Assembly (NCBI GenBank): GCA_030453005.1
Contig: JAKDLE010000065.1
Span: 1 to 9,274 of the forward strand
Reading direction: 5' to 3'
Length of the DNA stretch: 9,274 bases
Source: Pseudonocardia sp.
GTDB taxonomy: Bacteria; Actinomycetota; Actinomycetes; Mycobacteriales; Pseudonocardiaceae
Positions 1 to 6,271 of this stretch are shown one piece after another. The translations under genes and the position numbers were made by a program. Position 1 is the stretch's first letter, and every line of letters starts with the position of its first letter. Under the pieces are notes generated by a model. The model saw only the letters and a program-made list of their open reading frames with translations. It was not told the origin of the DNA and searched no databases.

Positions 1-5
1 GGAAA

Positions 6-311
6 TTACGCCCTGCTCGATGATCGAATAGCTGCGCGCGCCGAGGCCGGTGCCGGCCTCCCCGCCCCGCCATCGGCGGGGAACAGCGCGGCCGCCCCGG
101 CCACCCGCCACCTCCCGTCACGGGCGACGCGGGCCTCGGCGTGGGTGACCGGCGGAGCGTCCGCCCCGACGAGCCCGGCGAGGTAGGCGAGGTAGCCCGG
201 GACCAACGGCACCACACACGGCGACGCGAAGCTCACCGCGCCCGCCAGCACGGCCACTGCCGCCGCGAGCAGCAGTGGACCGGAGACCGCGAGGGTGGTC
301 GAGGGATCCAT
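6..311 (-). CDS. ccdA: CcdA-type thiol-disulfide transporter, N-terminal fragment (disrupted)
   Basis: CcdA is a membrane protein that carries electrons from cytoplasmic thioredoxin across the membrane to ResA-like proteins during cytochrome c maturation. Residues 1-77 fit the family: a hydrophobic first helix, then the segment SFASPCVVPLVPGYLAYLAG (residues 27-46) with the redox Cys (C32) between prolines, a short loop, and the start of a second helix (GRWRVAGAAALF). After F77 (codon 81-83) the frame reads Pro/Ala/Arg-rich sequence and stops at 101 aa; the family is usually about 240-280 aa with six or more helices. Neither other minus-strand frame to the left restores a membrane helix. The ATG at 311 has no clear Shine-Dalgarno but sits 8 nt after TACCCT, which would suit a leaderless mRNA. 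Its place downstream of resA supports the identity. The fragment itself cannot be functional; a true pseudogene and a chimeric sequence end are both possible. Confidence 0.7.
   Translation of the reverse strand: MDPSTTLAVSGPLLLAAAVAVLAGAVSFASPCVVPLVPGYLAYLAGLVGADAPPVTHAEARVARDGRWRVAGAAALFPADGGAGRPAPASARAAIRSSSRA
43..81. repeat. Two adjacent short inverted repeats at the ccdA breakpoint
   Basis: GAGGCCGG (43-50), spacer TG, CCGGCCTC (53-60) is a perfect 8-bp inverted repeat. It is followed after 4 bases by CCCCGCC (65-71), spacer ATC, GGCGGGG (75-81), a perfect 7-bp inverted repeat. CcdA resemblance ends at codon 81-83, exactly at the edge of the second repeat. Such foldback sequences can arise at rearrangement joints or from assembly or read artefacts; the sequence alone does not tell which. 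Confidence 0.5.
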
Positions 312-450
312 CGGCGTCCAGGGTAGGCGGCCGTTCCCCCACTCCGCGCGCCGGGTTCTACAGCGTGTAGTGCGGGCCGCGCGCGGGCGGCCGGTGATGC
401 CCTTCCGCCACGCCCGCCGCCACGTTGCGACGATGCCGCCGGCCCCGCCG
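312..450 (-). promoter_or_regulatory. resA-ccdA intergenic region with CTACA-N3-TGTAG inverted repeat and candidate leaderless promoter
   Basis: This 139-bp gap separates resA from ccdA. CTACA (358-362), GCG, TGTAG (366-370) is a perfect 13-bp dyad. On the minus strand TACCCT (325-320) lies 8 nt before the ccdA ATG, a spacing typical of leaderless actinobacterial transcripts; I see no good -35 element. The TACA/TGTA half-sites recall BlaI/CopY-type operators, but that is only a resemblance. The remainder (371-450) is GC-rich with no gene I can support. Confidence 0.35.
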
Positions 451-1050
451 TCAGGCCGGCGCCACCGCGGGGGCGGGCTCGGCGGCCAGCCGCTCGACGA
501 CGGGGATCAGCTCGGACACCGAGATCGGCAGCAACGTCAGCCACGCCACCCGGTGCTGCTCGTCGAGCACGATCGTGGACGGCACGGCGTTGCGTGGGTA
601 CCCGCCGAGCCGGGCGAGGTTGCGCTGCGGGAAGTCGAAGATCGAGTCGTAGGTGAGCCCGCGGTCGCGCATGAAGTCGGCGGCCGCCTGACGGTCGTCG
701 CGCACGTCGAGCCCGAGCACCACGGCGCCCTCATCGGCCGTGGCGTCCTGCACCAGCTGCAGGCCCGGGGCCTCCTCGCGGCACGGGGGGCACCACGAAC
801 CCCAGATGTTGAGCACCACGACCTGCCCGGCGTAGTCGGAAAGCGAGATCGTCTTCCCCGGGTGCAGCAGGCTCTCCCCGGTGATGCCGGTGACCCGGCC
901 CCGCTCCTGCGGCGGGTCGTAGGCGATCGTGGTCTGACCGCCCGGGGCGACGAACGTGAACTCGCCGCTCGCGCCCACCGCGTCCTTGCTGGTGGAGCAC
1001 CCCGCGAGCAGCAGCAGCACCGCCGCGAGCAGGACCGCCGTCCGCCTCAT
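451..1050 (-). CDS. resA: TlpA/ResA-type thiol-disulfide oxidoreductase lipoprotein
   Basis: This is an extracytoplasmic thioredoxin-fold protein expected to reduce apocytochrome c cysteines before heme attachment, taking electrons from CcdA. The 199-aa product starts [18 protein letters not shown]: a lipoprotein signal peptide with lipobox LAGC and lipidated Cys18. The AhpC/TSA-type thioredoxin domain covers about residues 55-190. The active site is WCPPC (W86, C87, C90), preceded by the hydrophobic strand QVVVLNIWGS, and the cis-proline is in AVPST (P157). The ATG at 1050 was chosen because it begins the signal peptide directly and overlaps the stop of the upstream phosphatase gene (ATGA, 4 bp), pointing to translational coupling. 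An in-frame extension upstream to 1239 only shadows the neighbour. The C-terminus ends in an Ala/Pro tail. Family assignment is secure; the ResA name rests on the ccdA and hem neighbours. Confidence 0.9.
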   Translation of the reverse strand: MRRTAVLLAAVLLLLAGCSTSKDAVGASGEFTFVAPGGQTTIAYDPPQERGRVTGITGESLLHPGKTISLSDYAGQVVVLNIWGSWCPPCREEAPGLQLVQDATADEGAVVLGLDVRDDRQAAADFMRDRGLTYDSIFDFPQRNLARLGGYPRNAVPSTIVLDEQHRVAWLTLLPISVSELIPVVERLAAEPAPAVAPA

Positions 1051-1682
1051 GCGCCTGCCTCCCGGGAGTAGTCGGGGCCCGCAGGCTCGGCGTACCGCAG
1101 CTGCGTGAGCTCCCCGTCGGTGAACACGAACGACGTGAGCGAGGCGAGACCGCACTGCCGCCTGCGGGGGTCGTGCCACAGCCGTTGGCCGGTGACGAAC
1201 CGCCGCAGCGTCCAGATCGGCAGCTGGTGCGACACGCACAGCACCTCCCGCCCGGGGGCGAGCTCACGGGCCCGGTGCACGGCGCCGAGCATCCGGTGCG
1301 CGATCCGCAGGTACGGCTCGCCCCAGGACGGCGTGAACGGGTCGCGCAGCTTGGGCCAGTGCCTCGGGGTGCGCAGCGCCCCGTCGCCGACCGACACGAG
1401 CTCGCCCTCGAACAGGTTCGCGGCCTCGATGAGCCCCTCGTCGGTGCCGATCTCCAGGCCGTGCGCGGCCGCGACGGGGCGCGCGGTCTCCTGGGCGCGC
1501 TGCATCGGCGAGGCGACGACCGCCCCCAGGTCCGCGTCGACCAGCGTCTTCGCGACGATCTCGGCCTGGTTGCGGCCGTTCTCGGACAGCCGGAAGCCGG
1601 GGAGCCTGCCGTAGAGGATGCCGTCGGGGTTGTTCACCTCACCGTGGCGCAGCAGGTGCACGGTGGTGGTCACCGCGGTCAC
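1047..1682 (-). CDS. Histidine phosphatase family protein (phosphoglycerate mutase-like)
   Basis: The product is 211 aa and belongs to the histidine phosphatase (PGAM-like) superfamily. The phosphate-accepting histidine lies in LLRHGE (R12-H13-G14). The second conserved arginine is R62 in [10 protein letters not shown], and the second catalytic histidine is H152 in VSHQLP. No signal peptide or membrane segment is visible, so it should be cytoplasmic. The chosen start is the GTG at 1682, which overlaps the hemL stop codon as GTGA; a second GTG 9 bp downstream is an alternative. The gene ends in a 4-bp ATGA overlap with resA. Members of this family are often found in actinobacterial hem/res clusters, but I know of no established substrate for this one; a phosphorylated small metabolite is as much as can be said. 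Confidence 0.85.
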   Translation of the reverse strand: MTAVTTTVHLLRHGEVNNPDGILYGRLPGFRLSENGRNQAEIVAKTLVDADLGAVVASPMQRAQETARPVAAAHGLEIGTDEGLIEAANLFEGELVSVGDGALRTPRHWPKLRDPFTPSWGEPYLRIAHRMLGAVHRARELAPGREVLCVSHQLPIWTLRRFVTGQRLWHDPRRRQCGLASLTSFVFTDGELTQLRYAEPAGPDYSREAGA

Positions 1683-3010
1683 TGGGCCGCCTCCGCGGGC
1701 GACGTGGCCGTGGCCGCGGCCCGGGCGGCGGCCGGGAGGGCCGCCTCGATCGTCTCCCAGCACGAGCCGTCGAGCACTGCGGAGACGAACCACGCCTCGA
1801 ACGCACTCGGCGGGGCGTACACGCCCCGGTCGAGCAGGGCGTGGAAGAAGGCCGGGAAACGCCAGGTGGCCGCGGCCTGGGCACCCGCGAAGTCGTGCAC
1901 CTCGTCGGAGGAGAAGAACACCGAGAGCATCGAACCGGCGTACTGCACCCGGTGCGGTACGCCCTCGGTGGCGAGCGCGTCGCCGAGCAGGGCGCCCAGC
2001 CTCTTCGCGTTGGCGTCGAGGGTGGCGTAGACCGCGTCGTCGGCCGCGCGCAGCGTGGCGAGCCCGGCCGCGACGGCCACCGGGTTCCCCGACAGCGTGC
2101 CCGCCTGGTAGACCGGCCCGGCCGGCGCGAGGTGCGACATCAGCTCGGCCGACCCGCCGAACGCCGCCGCGGGCAGCCCGCCCGACATCACTTTGCCGAA
2201 CGTGTAGAGGTCGCCCGCCACCGGGTCGAGCCCGAACCAGCCCGCGGGCGAGACGCGGAACCCGGTCATCACCTCGTCGACGACGAGCAGCGCACCGCTT
2301 GCGTGGCAGACCTCGCGCAGGCCGGCGTTGAACCCGGGCACCGGCGCCACCGCGCCCATGTTGCCCGCCGCCGCCTCGGTGATCACACACGCGATCTCCG
2401 CACCCCGCTCGGCGAACACCGCGCGCACCGCGTCGAGGTCGTTGTAGGGGAGCACGACCGTGTCGGCGGCCTGCGCGCCCGTGACGCCCGGGCTCGTCGG
2501 CAGCCCGAGTGTGGCGACGCCGGACCCGGCCTGGGCCAGCAACGCGTCCACGTGCCCGTGGTAGCACCCGGCGAACTTGACGATCACCTTCCGCCCGGTG
2601 ATACCGCGGGCGAGGCGGATCGCGCTCATCGTGGCCTCGGTGCCGGAGTTGACCAGCCGCACCTGCTCCACCGGTCCCACCCGGGCGATGATCGCCTCGG
2701 CCAGCTCGATCTCGGCGGGGGTCGGGGCGCCGAACGACAGGCCCTGCCCCGCCGCGGCGCGCACCGCGTCGACGACGGCCGGGTGCGCGTGCCCGAGGAT
2801 CATCGGCCCCCACGAGCAGACGAGGTCGACGTAGGCGTTGTCGTCGGCGTCGGTGAGCCACGGGCCCTGGGCGGAGGTCATGAACCGCGGGGTGCCGCCG
2901 ACCGAGGTGAACGCCCGGACCGGCGAGTTCACCCCGCCCGGGATCACCGCCGACGCGCGCGCGAACAGCTCACGGGAACGATCAGGGAACGACGTCGTGC
3001 TGGGAGCCAC
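1679..3010 (-). CDS. hemL: Glutamate-1-semialdehyde 2,1-aminomutase
   Basis: HemL is the PLP enzyme that converts glutamate-1-semialdehyde to 5-aminolevulinate in the C5 route to heme. The 443-aa product has the usual family length and reads with clear homology end to end: [12 protein letters not shown] near the N-terminus, the PLP phosphate-binding stretch [10 protein letters not shown] (121-130), CYHGH (149-153), the cofactor-ring aspartate in DEVMTGFR (D245), and the Schiff-base lysine in [11 protein letters not shown] (K273). The start is GTG at 3010; no strong Shine-Dalgarno precedes it, and the 59-bp gap to the upstream gene contains a small GCCGG-GAA-CCGGC dyad (3032-3044). The 3' end overlaps the phosphatase gene by 4 bp (GTGA). 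The C-terminal tail after about residue 425 is Ala-rich, a common actinobacterial extension. Together with hemB it fixes the cluster as tetrapyrrole synthesis. Confidence 0.97.
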   Translation of the reverse strand: MAPSTTSFPDRSRELFARASAVIPGGVNSPVRAFTSVGGTPRFMTSAQGPWLTDADDNAYVDLVCSWGPMILGHAHPAVVDAVRAAAGQGLSFGAPTPAEIELAEAIIARVGPVEQVRLVNSGTEATMSAIRLARGITGRKVIVKFAGCYHGHVDALLAQAGSGVATLGLPTSPGVTGAQAADTVVLPYNDLDAVRAVFAERGAEIACVITEAAAGNMGAVAPVPGFNAGLREVCHASGALLVVDEVMTGFRVSPAGWFGLDPVAGDLYTFGKVMSGGLPAAAFGGSAELMSHLAPAGPVYQAGTLSGNPVAVAAGLATLRAADDAVYATLDANAKRLGALLGDALATEGVPHRVQYAGSMLSVFFSSDEVHDFAGAQAAATWRFPAFFHALLDRGVYAPPSAFEAWFVSAVLDGSCWETIEAALPAAARAAATATSPAEAAQ

Positions 3011-3069
3011 GACCGCCAGTGTTCCAGCCGCGCCGGGAACCGGCCCGTCCGGCGGGGGTGATCCGGTCC
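3011..3069 (-). other. Short gap upstream of hemL with small dyad
   Basis: The 59 bp between the upstream membrane-protein gene and hemL contain GCCGG-GAA-CCGGC (3032-3044) on a GC-rich background. It might act as a weak hairpin between cistrons. I see no convincing promoter and no T-run. Confidence 0.2.
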
Positions 3070-3756
3070 TCAGCGCGACCGCGTCGCGAAGTACCGGTTG
3101 GACGGCGCGAGGAAGAACAGGGTCACTCCGCCGACGGACAGCAGGACGGGCAGCAGGATGATCACGACGCTGATGACGTCGGTGGCCCCGCCGCCTGCCA
3201 GGCCGAGCAGCAGCACCAGCGAGAACCCGGCCGTCATGACGGCCACCAGGATGCGGGCCCAGTTGCGCCCCGTGAACGCGACCACCGCGAACACGACGTA
3301 GATCAGTGACAGGACGAGCAGGATCCCGCCCGCGGTGCGCAGGGCCGAGACGAGCAGCTCGGGCGTGATGCCTGCGTCGGCGAGCTGCGGGTTGTTCAGC
3401 AGCTCCGGGGGGATCGTGTCGGCGTCGAAGGGCACCACGAGGAACAACGCCCCGAAGGCCAGGAACGGCAGGGCCGCCAGGATCATCAGGACCAGGCCGA
3501 CGACCATCGCCCCGGGCCGGACGGGCGGGGGCGGCGTCTTGTCGTCGAGACCCGCCGGGTACCGGTCTCCGCCATAGGGGTTGTACGGGTTGTACGGGTA
3601 GCCGGTGGAGGGCGAGGGCCCGCCGGGCGGCGTCGGACCCTGGTCTCCCGGATACGGGTACTGCGCCCCGCCGTAGCCGGTGCCGTACGAGCCGGGCGGA
3701 GGGCTGTACGGACCGGGGTTCGGCTGACCCTTCTCGGGGTCCGGCGGAGTCGTCAC
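3070..3756 (-). CDS. Pro/Gly/Tyr-rich four-TM membrane protein of unknown function
   Basis: I do not recognise a specific family. The 228-aa product has a disordered N-terminal region (about residues 1-80) rich in Pro, Gly, Tyr and Asn, including [13 protein letters not shown] and [10 protein letters not shown]; the latter is encoded partly by a 9-bp tandem duplication (TTGTACGGG at 3581-3589 and 3590-3598 on the plus strand). Four hydrophobic segments follow: about 83-108, 143-162, 167-187 and 194-217. A polar loop (109-142) between the first two carries [20 protein letters not shown]. The tail is short and basic (RYFATRSR). The start is GTG at 3756, which gives [10 protein letters not shown]. 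Actinobacteria encode many such proline-rich-tail membrane proteins (DUF4190- or DUF4064-like architectures) with unknown roles. It lies in the hemB-to-hemL interval, 42 bp after the DUF4282 gene, and is probably cotranscribed with it. Confidence 0.8.
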   Translation of the reverse strand: MTTPPDPEKGQPNPGPYSPPPGSYGTGYGGAQYPYPGDQGPTPPGGPSPSTGYPYNPYNPYGGDRYPAGLDDKTPPPPVRPGAMVVGLVLMILAALPFLAFGALFLVVPFDADTIPPELLNNPQLADAGITPELLVSALRTAGGILLVLSLIYVVFAVVAFTGRNWARILVAVMTAGFSLVLLLGLAGGGATDVISVVIILLPVLLSVGGVTLFFLAPSNRYFATRSR

Positions 3757-3798
3757 GCCGTCACCGTAGATCCCGGTCCGGACGGCTGTCCACGCGAC

Positions 3799-4245
3799 TC
3801 ACCTGCGGTTGTGGATGTCCTCCGACATCCGCACCACGGCGAAGTAGAACTCCAGGATGAGCCGGAGGAAGGCCAGGTAGAACAGGACGACCACCGCACC
3901 CAGGATCAGGAACAGGATCCCGAGGGCCGCCCCCTGCGCGAACCCGAAGACCGTGTAGCCGAGCCAGGCGATGACGAGCAGCGCCGCGCCCACGACGTAG
4001 AGCAGCTTGATCAGCCCGGGGGTGGCGAAGCTGGTGAAGCTGAAGTCGAACAGCGCGCTCAGCGGGTTCTTCTGCTCGGGCGTGCCGGTGGGGCCCCCGA
4101 AGCCGCCGCCGCCGGGCGGCGGGGGTGGCCCCCAGCCCGCGGGCGGCTGCTGGCCGTAGCCCCCGCCGGGAGGCGGGTACGGCGGCTGCCCGCCCTGCCA
4201 GCCCTGCGGCTGCTGCGGGCCACCCGACGCGGGGTCGTAGCTCAT
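3799..4245 (-). CDS. DUF4282 domain-containing membrane protein
   Basis: The product is 148 aa. Residues 1-60 are a low-complexity Pro/Gly/Gln region (MSYDPASGGPQQPQG, then GGG and PPPPP runs). The C-terminal half matches the DUF4282 pattern as I know it: LFDFSFTSFATPGLIKLLY (65-83), two membrane helices (about 80-102 and 105-127), and the closing signature RLILEFYFAVVRMSEDI. The function of DUF4282 is not known. The ATG at 4245 was chosen because GGGAG and GAGGG Shine-Dalgarno-like sequences precede it and the low-complexity tail begins there. An in-frame extension to 4365 would run into hemB and reads unlike protein. It lies 86 bp downstream of hemB. Confidence 0.85.
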   Translation of the reverse strand: MSYDPASGGPQQPQGWQGGQPPYPPPGGGYGQQPPAGWGPPPPPGGGGFGGPTGTPEQKNPLSALFDFSFTSFATPGLIKLLYVVGAALLVIAWLGYTVFGFAQGAALGILFLILGAVVVLFYLAFLRLILEFYFAVVRMSEDIHNRR

Positions 4246-4331
4246 CGCACCCTCACTCCCCTGCTGATGATCATCGAAGGCCGCAGCGTACACCCGGCTC
4301 GGGCAGGTGCGGGGCGAAATCAGTCCAGAGA
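4246..4331 (-). promoter_or_regulatory. hemB-DUF4282 intergenic region with perfect 10-bp palindrome
   Basis: GATGATCATC (4266-4275) is a perfect palindrome located 21-30 nt upstream of the DUF4282 start. On the minus strand TACGCT (4290-4285) could serve as a -10 box with a short leader carrying the Shine-Dalgarno (GGGAGTGAGGG). No convincing -35 is visible. An internal promoter or operator is possible; chance is also possible. Confidence 0.25.
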
Positions 4332-5306
4332 TCAACCCAGCCGGATGGCGGCCTCGGTGGCCCAATAGGTGAGGACGACGTCGGCGCCCGCCCGTCGGAT
4401 CGAGGTCAGGGTCTCGGTGATGGTGCGCTCGCGGTCGAGCCAGCCGTTCGCGGCGGCGGCCTCCACCATCGCGTACTCGCCGGAGACCTGGTAGGCCGCC
4501 ACCGGCACGTCCGCGGACTCGGCCACCGCGCGCAGCACGTCGAGGTAGGACGTCGCGGGCTTGACCATCACCATGTCGGCGCCCTCGTCCAGGTCGAGGG
4601 CCAGCTCGCGCAGCGACTCGCGGACGTTGCCGGGGTCCTGCTGGTAGGTCCGGCGGTCGCCCCGCAGCTGGGAGTCGACGGCCTCGCGGAACGGTCCGTA
4701 GAACGCCGAGGCGTACTTCGCGGTGTAGGCGAGGATGCCGGCGCCCCCGTGCCCGGCGGCGTCGAGCGCCTCCCGGATCACCCCGACCTGCCCGTCCATC
4801 ATCCCGCTGGGCCCCAGCAGGTGCGCCCCCGCGTCGGCCTGCGCCACGGCCATCTCCGCGTAGACGGCGAGGGTGGCGTCGTTGTCCACGCGGCCCTCGG
4901 CGTCGAGCACGCCGCAGTGGCCGTGGTCGGTGAACTCGTCGAGGCAGGTGTCGGCCATCAGCACCGAGGCGTCACCGACCTCGGCGCGCACGTCGCGCAG
5001 CGCCGCGTTGAGCACCCCGTCCGGGTCGACGCCCGCACTGCCGACGGCGTCGCGCCGAGCGGGCACCCCGAACAGCATGAGCCCGCCCACCCCGGCCGCG
5101 ACGGCCTCCGAGCACGCCTTGAGCAGTGAGTCGCGCGTGTGCTGCACGACCCCCGGCATGGACCCGATGGGCACCGGCTCGGAGATCCCCTCCCGCACGA
5201 ACAGCGGAAGAACGAGATGTCGCGGCCGCAGATCGGTCTCGGACACGAGCCGTCGCAGCGCGGGGGTGCCGCGCAACCGCCGAGGCCGCTGAGAGGGAAA
5301 GGACAT
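4332..5306 (-). CDS. hemB: Delta-aminolevulinic acid dehydratase (porphobilinogen synthase)
   Basis: HemB condenses two 5-aminolevulinate molecules into porphobilinogen, the step after HemL. The 324-aa product has full family length. The two Schiff-base lysines are K197 in YTAKYAS and K249 in MVKPA, and the conserved loop [13 protein letters not shown] (residues 215-227) is present. The metal-site segment reads [14 protein letters not shown] (119-132): Cys121 and Cys131 are kept, but the middle zinc Cys of the zinc type is Asp123, so the site is intermediate between the zinc (C-x-C...C) and Asp-rich magnesium types. The ATG at 5306 lacks a Shine-Dalgarno but lies 7 nt after TAGGCT on the minus strand, suggesting a leaderless transcript. 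It heads the left-hand operon; no hemA, hemC or hemD lies upstream in this window. Confidence 0.97.
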   Translation of the reverse strand: MSFPSQRPRRLRGTPALRRLVSETDLRPRHLVLPLFVREGISEPVPIGSMPGVVQHTRDSLLKACSEAVAAGVGGLMLFGVPARRDAVGSAGVDPDGVLNAALRDVRAEVGDASVLMADTCLDEFTDHGHCGVLDAEGRVDNDATLAVYAEMAVAQADAGAHLLGPSGMMDGQVGVIREALDAAGHGGAGILAYTAKYASAFYGPFREAVDSQLRGDRRTYQQDPGNVRESLRELALDLDEGADMVMVKPATSYLDVLRAVAESADVPVAAYQVSGEYAMVEAAAANGWLDRERTITETLTSIRRAGADVVLTYWATEAAIRLG

Positions 5307-5320
5307 GCGCCCCAGCCTAG
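5307..5320 (-). promoter_or_regulatory. Candidate leaderless -10 element of hemB
   Basis: On the minus strand TAGGCT (5319-5314) ends 7 nt before the hemB ATG, the spacing expected when transcription starts at the A of the start codon. No Shine-Dalgarno is present. A clear -35 hexamer is not visible, as is common in actinobacteria. Confidence 0.35.
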
Positions 5321-5392
5321 ACAGGAGCGCGCCGAACGACTCGGCTCTGCTGAGCGGTGTCGTGGTCCGCAGCGTCCCGACCGCCTGTCTCT

Positions 5393-5456
5393 CGCACGAG
5401 ATGAACGTGAGAGTGATCGGTAGGCACCGCGACCACTCTCCTGTTCACTTCATGCG
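5393..5456. repeat. Long imperfect inverted repeat upstream of hemB
   Basis: Arms 5393-5415 and 5434-5456 match at about 18 of 23 positions. The core is TGAAC-N2-GAGAGTG (5402-5415) against CACTCTC-N2-GTTCA (5434-5447). The 18-nt loop contains a further small dyad, CGGT-AGGC-ACCG (5418-5429). It lies between the 3' end of the regulator gene and the hemB promoter. It could be a hairpin ending the regulator transcript, an operator, or one copy of a dispersed palindromic element. There is no T-run. Confidence 0.55.
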
Positions 5457-5470
5457 CGACGAGTTCGTCG
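5457..5470. repeat. Perfect inverted repeat CGACGA-GT-TCGTCG
   Basis: Six-base arms with a 2-base spacer directly abut the longer inverted repeat. The regulator mRNA (minus strand) would meet this dyad first, about 58 bp after its stop codon. With the next dyad it may form a tandem-hairpin terminator without a U-tract, which is common in high-GC actinobacteria. The rest of the gap (5321-5392 and 5471-5527) shows nothing I can name. Confidence 0.35.
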
Positions 5471-5527
5471 AAACCGCCTCGCGGGGAGGTGTCGGCCCGC
5501 AGCAGAGATCATCGCGAACCGCACGCC

Positions 5528-6178
5528 TCAGCGGTCAGGGCTCGGGCTGAGGTGGGCCAGGCACGCGGCCGGCTCGGCGAACGGTTCCAGGGCGGTGACC
5601 GTGACCGGTGCGTCGATCTCGGTCAGCGCGCCCTGCATCAGGCCCAGGTGCAGGGGGCACACGAGGTCAGGGTGCGGCTCGGCGAGTTCGAGGAACGGAC
5701 AGTGCCGCAGCCGGACCCGGTCGGTCGCGCCCTGGGCGTCGGCGACGGGTTCGGGTGCGAAGTCCAGGTCGTCGAGCATCGCCGTCAGCTGGTCGACCGC
5801 CTCGTCGCGAGTGGTCTCGTGGAACGGTGCGGGTCGAGGCACCAGGTGCGCACCCCACGTCCGGCCCGCGGCGGTCGCCGCCTCGGTCGGGTCGTCGCTC
5901 GTGGTGGACAGGTGGCCGAGCAGGATCTCGGCCAACGTCCGGTAGCGACGGGCGCCGCCGCGCGCCAGCCCGGGCCGCGCCAGATAGCCGACCCGTGGGC
6001 GTCCGGGACCCGAGGGGGCGTCCGGTACCCGCTCGAGGACGCCGTCGCGTACCAGCGCCTCGAGGTGGAAGCGGGCCGTGTTGGGGTGGACGCCGAGGTG
6101 GGCGGCCAGCTCGGCCACACCCACCGGTGCCGCGGCCCGGTGGATCGTGTCGAGCACCTCGCGACGACGCTCACTCAT
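5528..6178 (-). CDS. Winged-helix transcriptional regulator with SufR-like Cys-rich C-terminal domain
   Basis: The 216-aa product has an N-terminal ArsR/DeoR-type winged helix (about residues 3-65): VAELAAHLGVHPNTARFHLEAL is the helix-turn-helix, and GPGRPRVGYLARP the wing. The C-terminal domain carries HCPFLELAEPHPDLVCPLH with Cys160 and Cys174, then Cys206 in AACLAHL. The CPF...P..VC.LH pattern resembles SufR-type iron-sulfur regulators, where cysteines hold a cluster sensitive to oxygen or NO; here I count three cysteines in the region rather than four. Cluster binding is therefore inference. It is divergent from the hemerythrin/hemoglobin operon and very probably controls it. The ATG at 6178 lies 6 nt after TAACTT on the minus strand, which overlaps the AGTTA-N6-TAACT dyad, so autorepression is plausible. 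Confidence 0.85.
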   Translation of the reverse strand: MSERRREVLDTIHRAAAPVGVAELAAHLGVHPNTARFHLEALVRDGVLERVPDAPSGPGRPRVGYLARPGLARGGARRYRTLAEILLGHLSTTSDDPTEAATAAGRTWGAHLVPRPAPFHETTRDEAVDQLTAMLDDLDFAPEPVADAQGATDRVRLRHCPFLELAEPHPDLVCPLHLGLMQGALTEIDAPVTVTALEPFAEPAACLAHLSPSPDR

Positions 6179-6271
6179 GACGGCAAGTTAACATGATAAC
6201 TACTTGTATAAATAGGGAGAACCTGATGGACTCCCCTAATGGACGCCGGAGTTTAAGCAGGAGGAGATGTC
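6179..6271. promoter_or_regulatory. AT-rich divergent promoter/operator region of the gas-stress module
   Basis: The 93 bp between the divergent starts hold an AT-rich block (6185-6214) that stands out from the surrounding GC-rich DNA. AGTTA (6186-6190), N6, TAACT (6197-6201) is a perfect dyad, partly extended by outer CAAG (6184-6187) and CTTG (6203-6206). Leftward, TAACTT (6190-6185) lies 6 nt before the regulator ATG, a candidate leaderless -10. Rightward, TATAAAT (6207-6213) is a candidate -10, with -35-like sequence inside the dyad. A repressor on the dyad would cover both promoters. The leader also holds a weak ACTCC/GGAGT hairpin (6230-6234 with 6248-6252). Confidence 0.6.
6259..6266 (+). 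promoter_or_regulatory. Strong Shine-Dalgarno AGGAGGAG deciding the GTG start at 6272
   Basis: AGGAGGAG lies 5 nt before GTG 6272. The ATG at 6267-6269 touches the Shine-Dalgarno and reads ATG-TCG-TGA, so it is not the start. Confidence 0.75.

Noticed and set aside
1..60. Possible end of a different coding gene on the plus strand (reads GNYALLDDRIAARAEAGAG)
   Set aside because: The reading looks faintly protein-like but is too short and unrecognised; it cannot be told from a chance frame.
1047..2861. A 604-codon minus-strand open frame covering hemL and the phosphatase
   Set aside because: Its first two thirds read as Arg/Gly/Ala-rich shadow of hemL in another frame; only the last 211 codons, from GTG 1682, are a real protein.
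1841..3061. A 406-codon plus-strand open frame antisense to hemL
   Set aside because: The composition is Arg/His/Gly-rich with no domain, and the opposite strand encodes full-length HemL; long antisense frames are usual in high-GC DNA.
4246..4365. Upstream in-frame extension of the DUF4282 protein
   Set aside because: It would overlap the end of hemB and adds unprotein-like sequence; the internal ATG at 4245 has a good Shine-Dalgarno.
4125..5129. A 334-codon plus-strand open frame antisense to hemB and DUF4282
   Set aside because: Same shadow pattern, Arg/His/Val/Gly-rich, with no recognisable fold and no ribosome binding site.
5305..5550. Plus-strand open frame across the hemB upstream region
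   Set aside because: It has no family resemblance, and its middle is made of the inverted repeat; it is better explained as non-coding.
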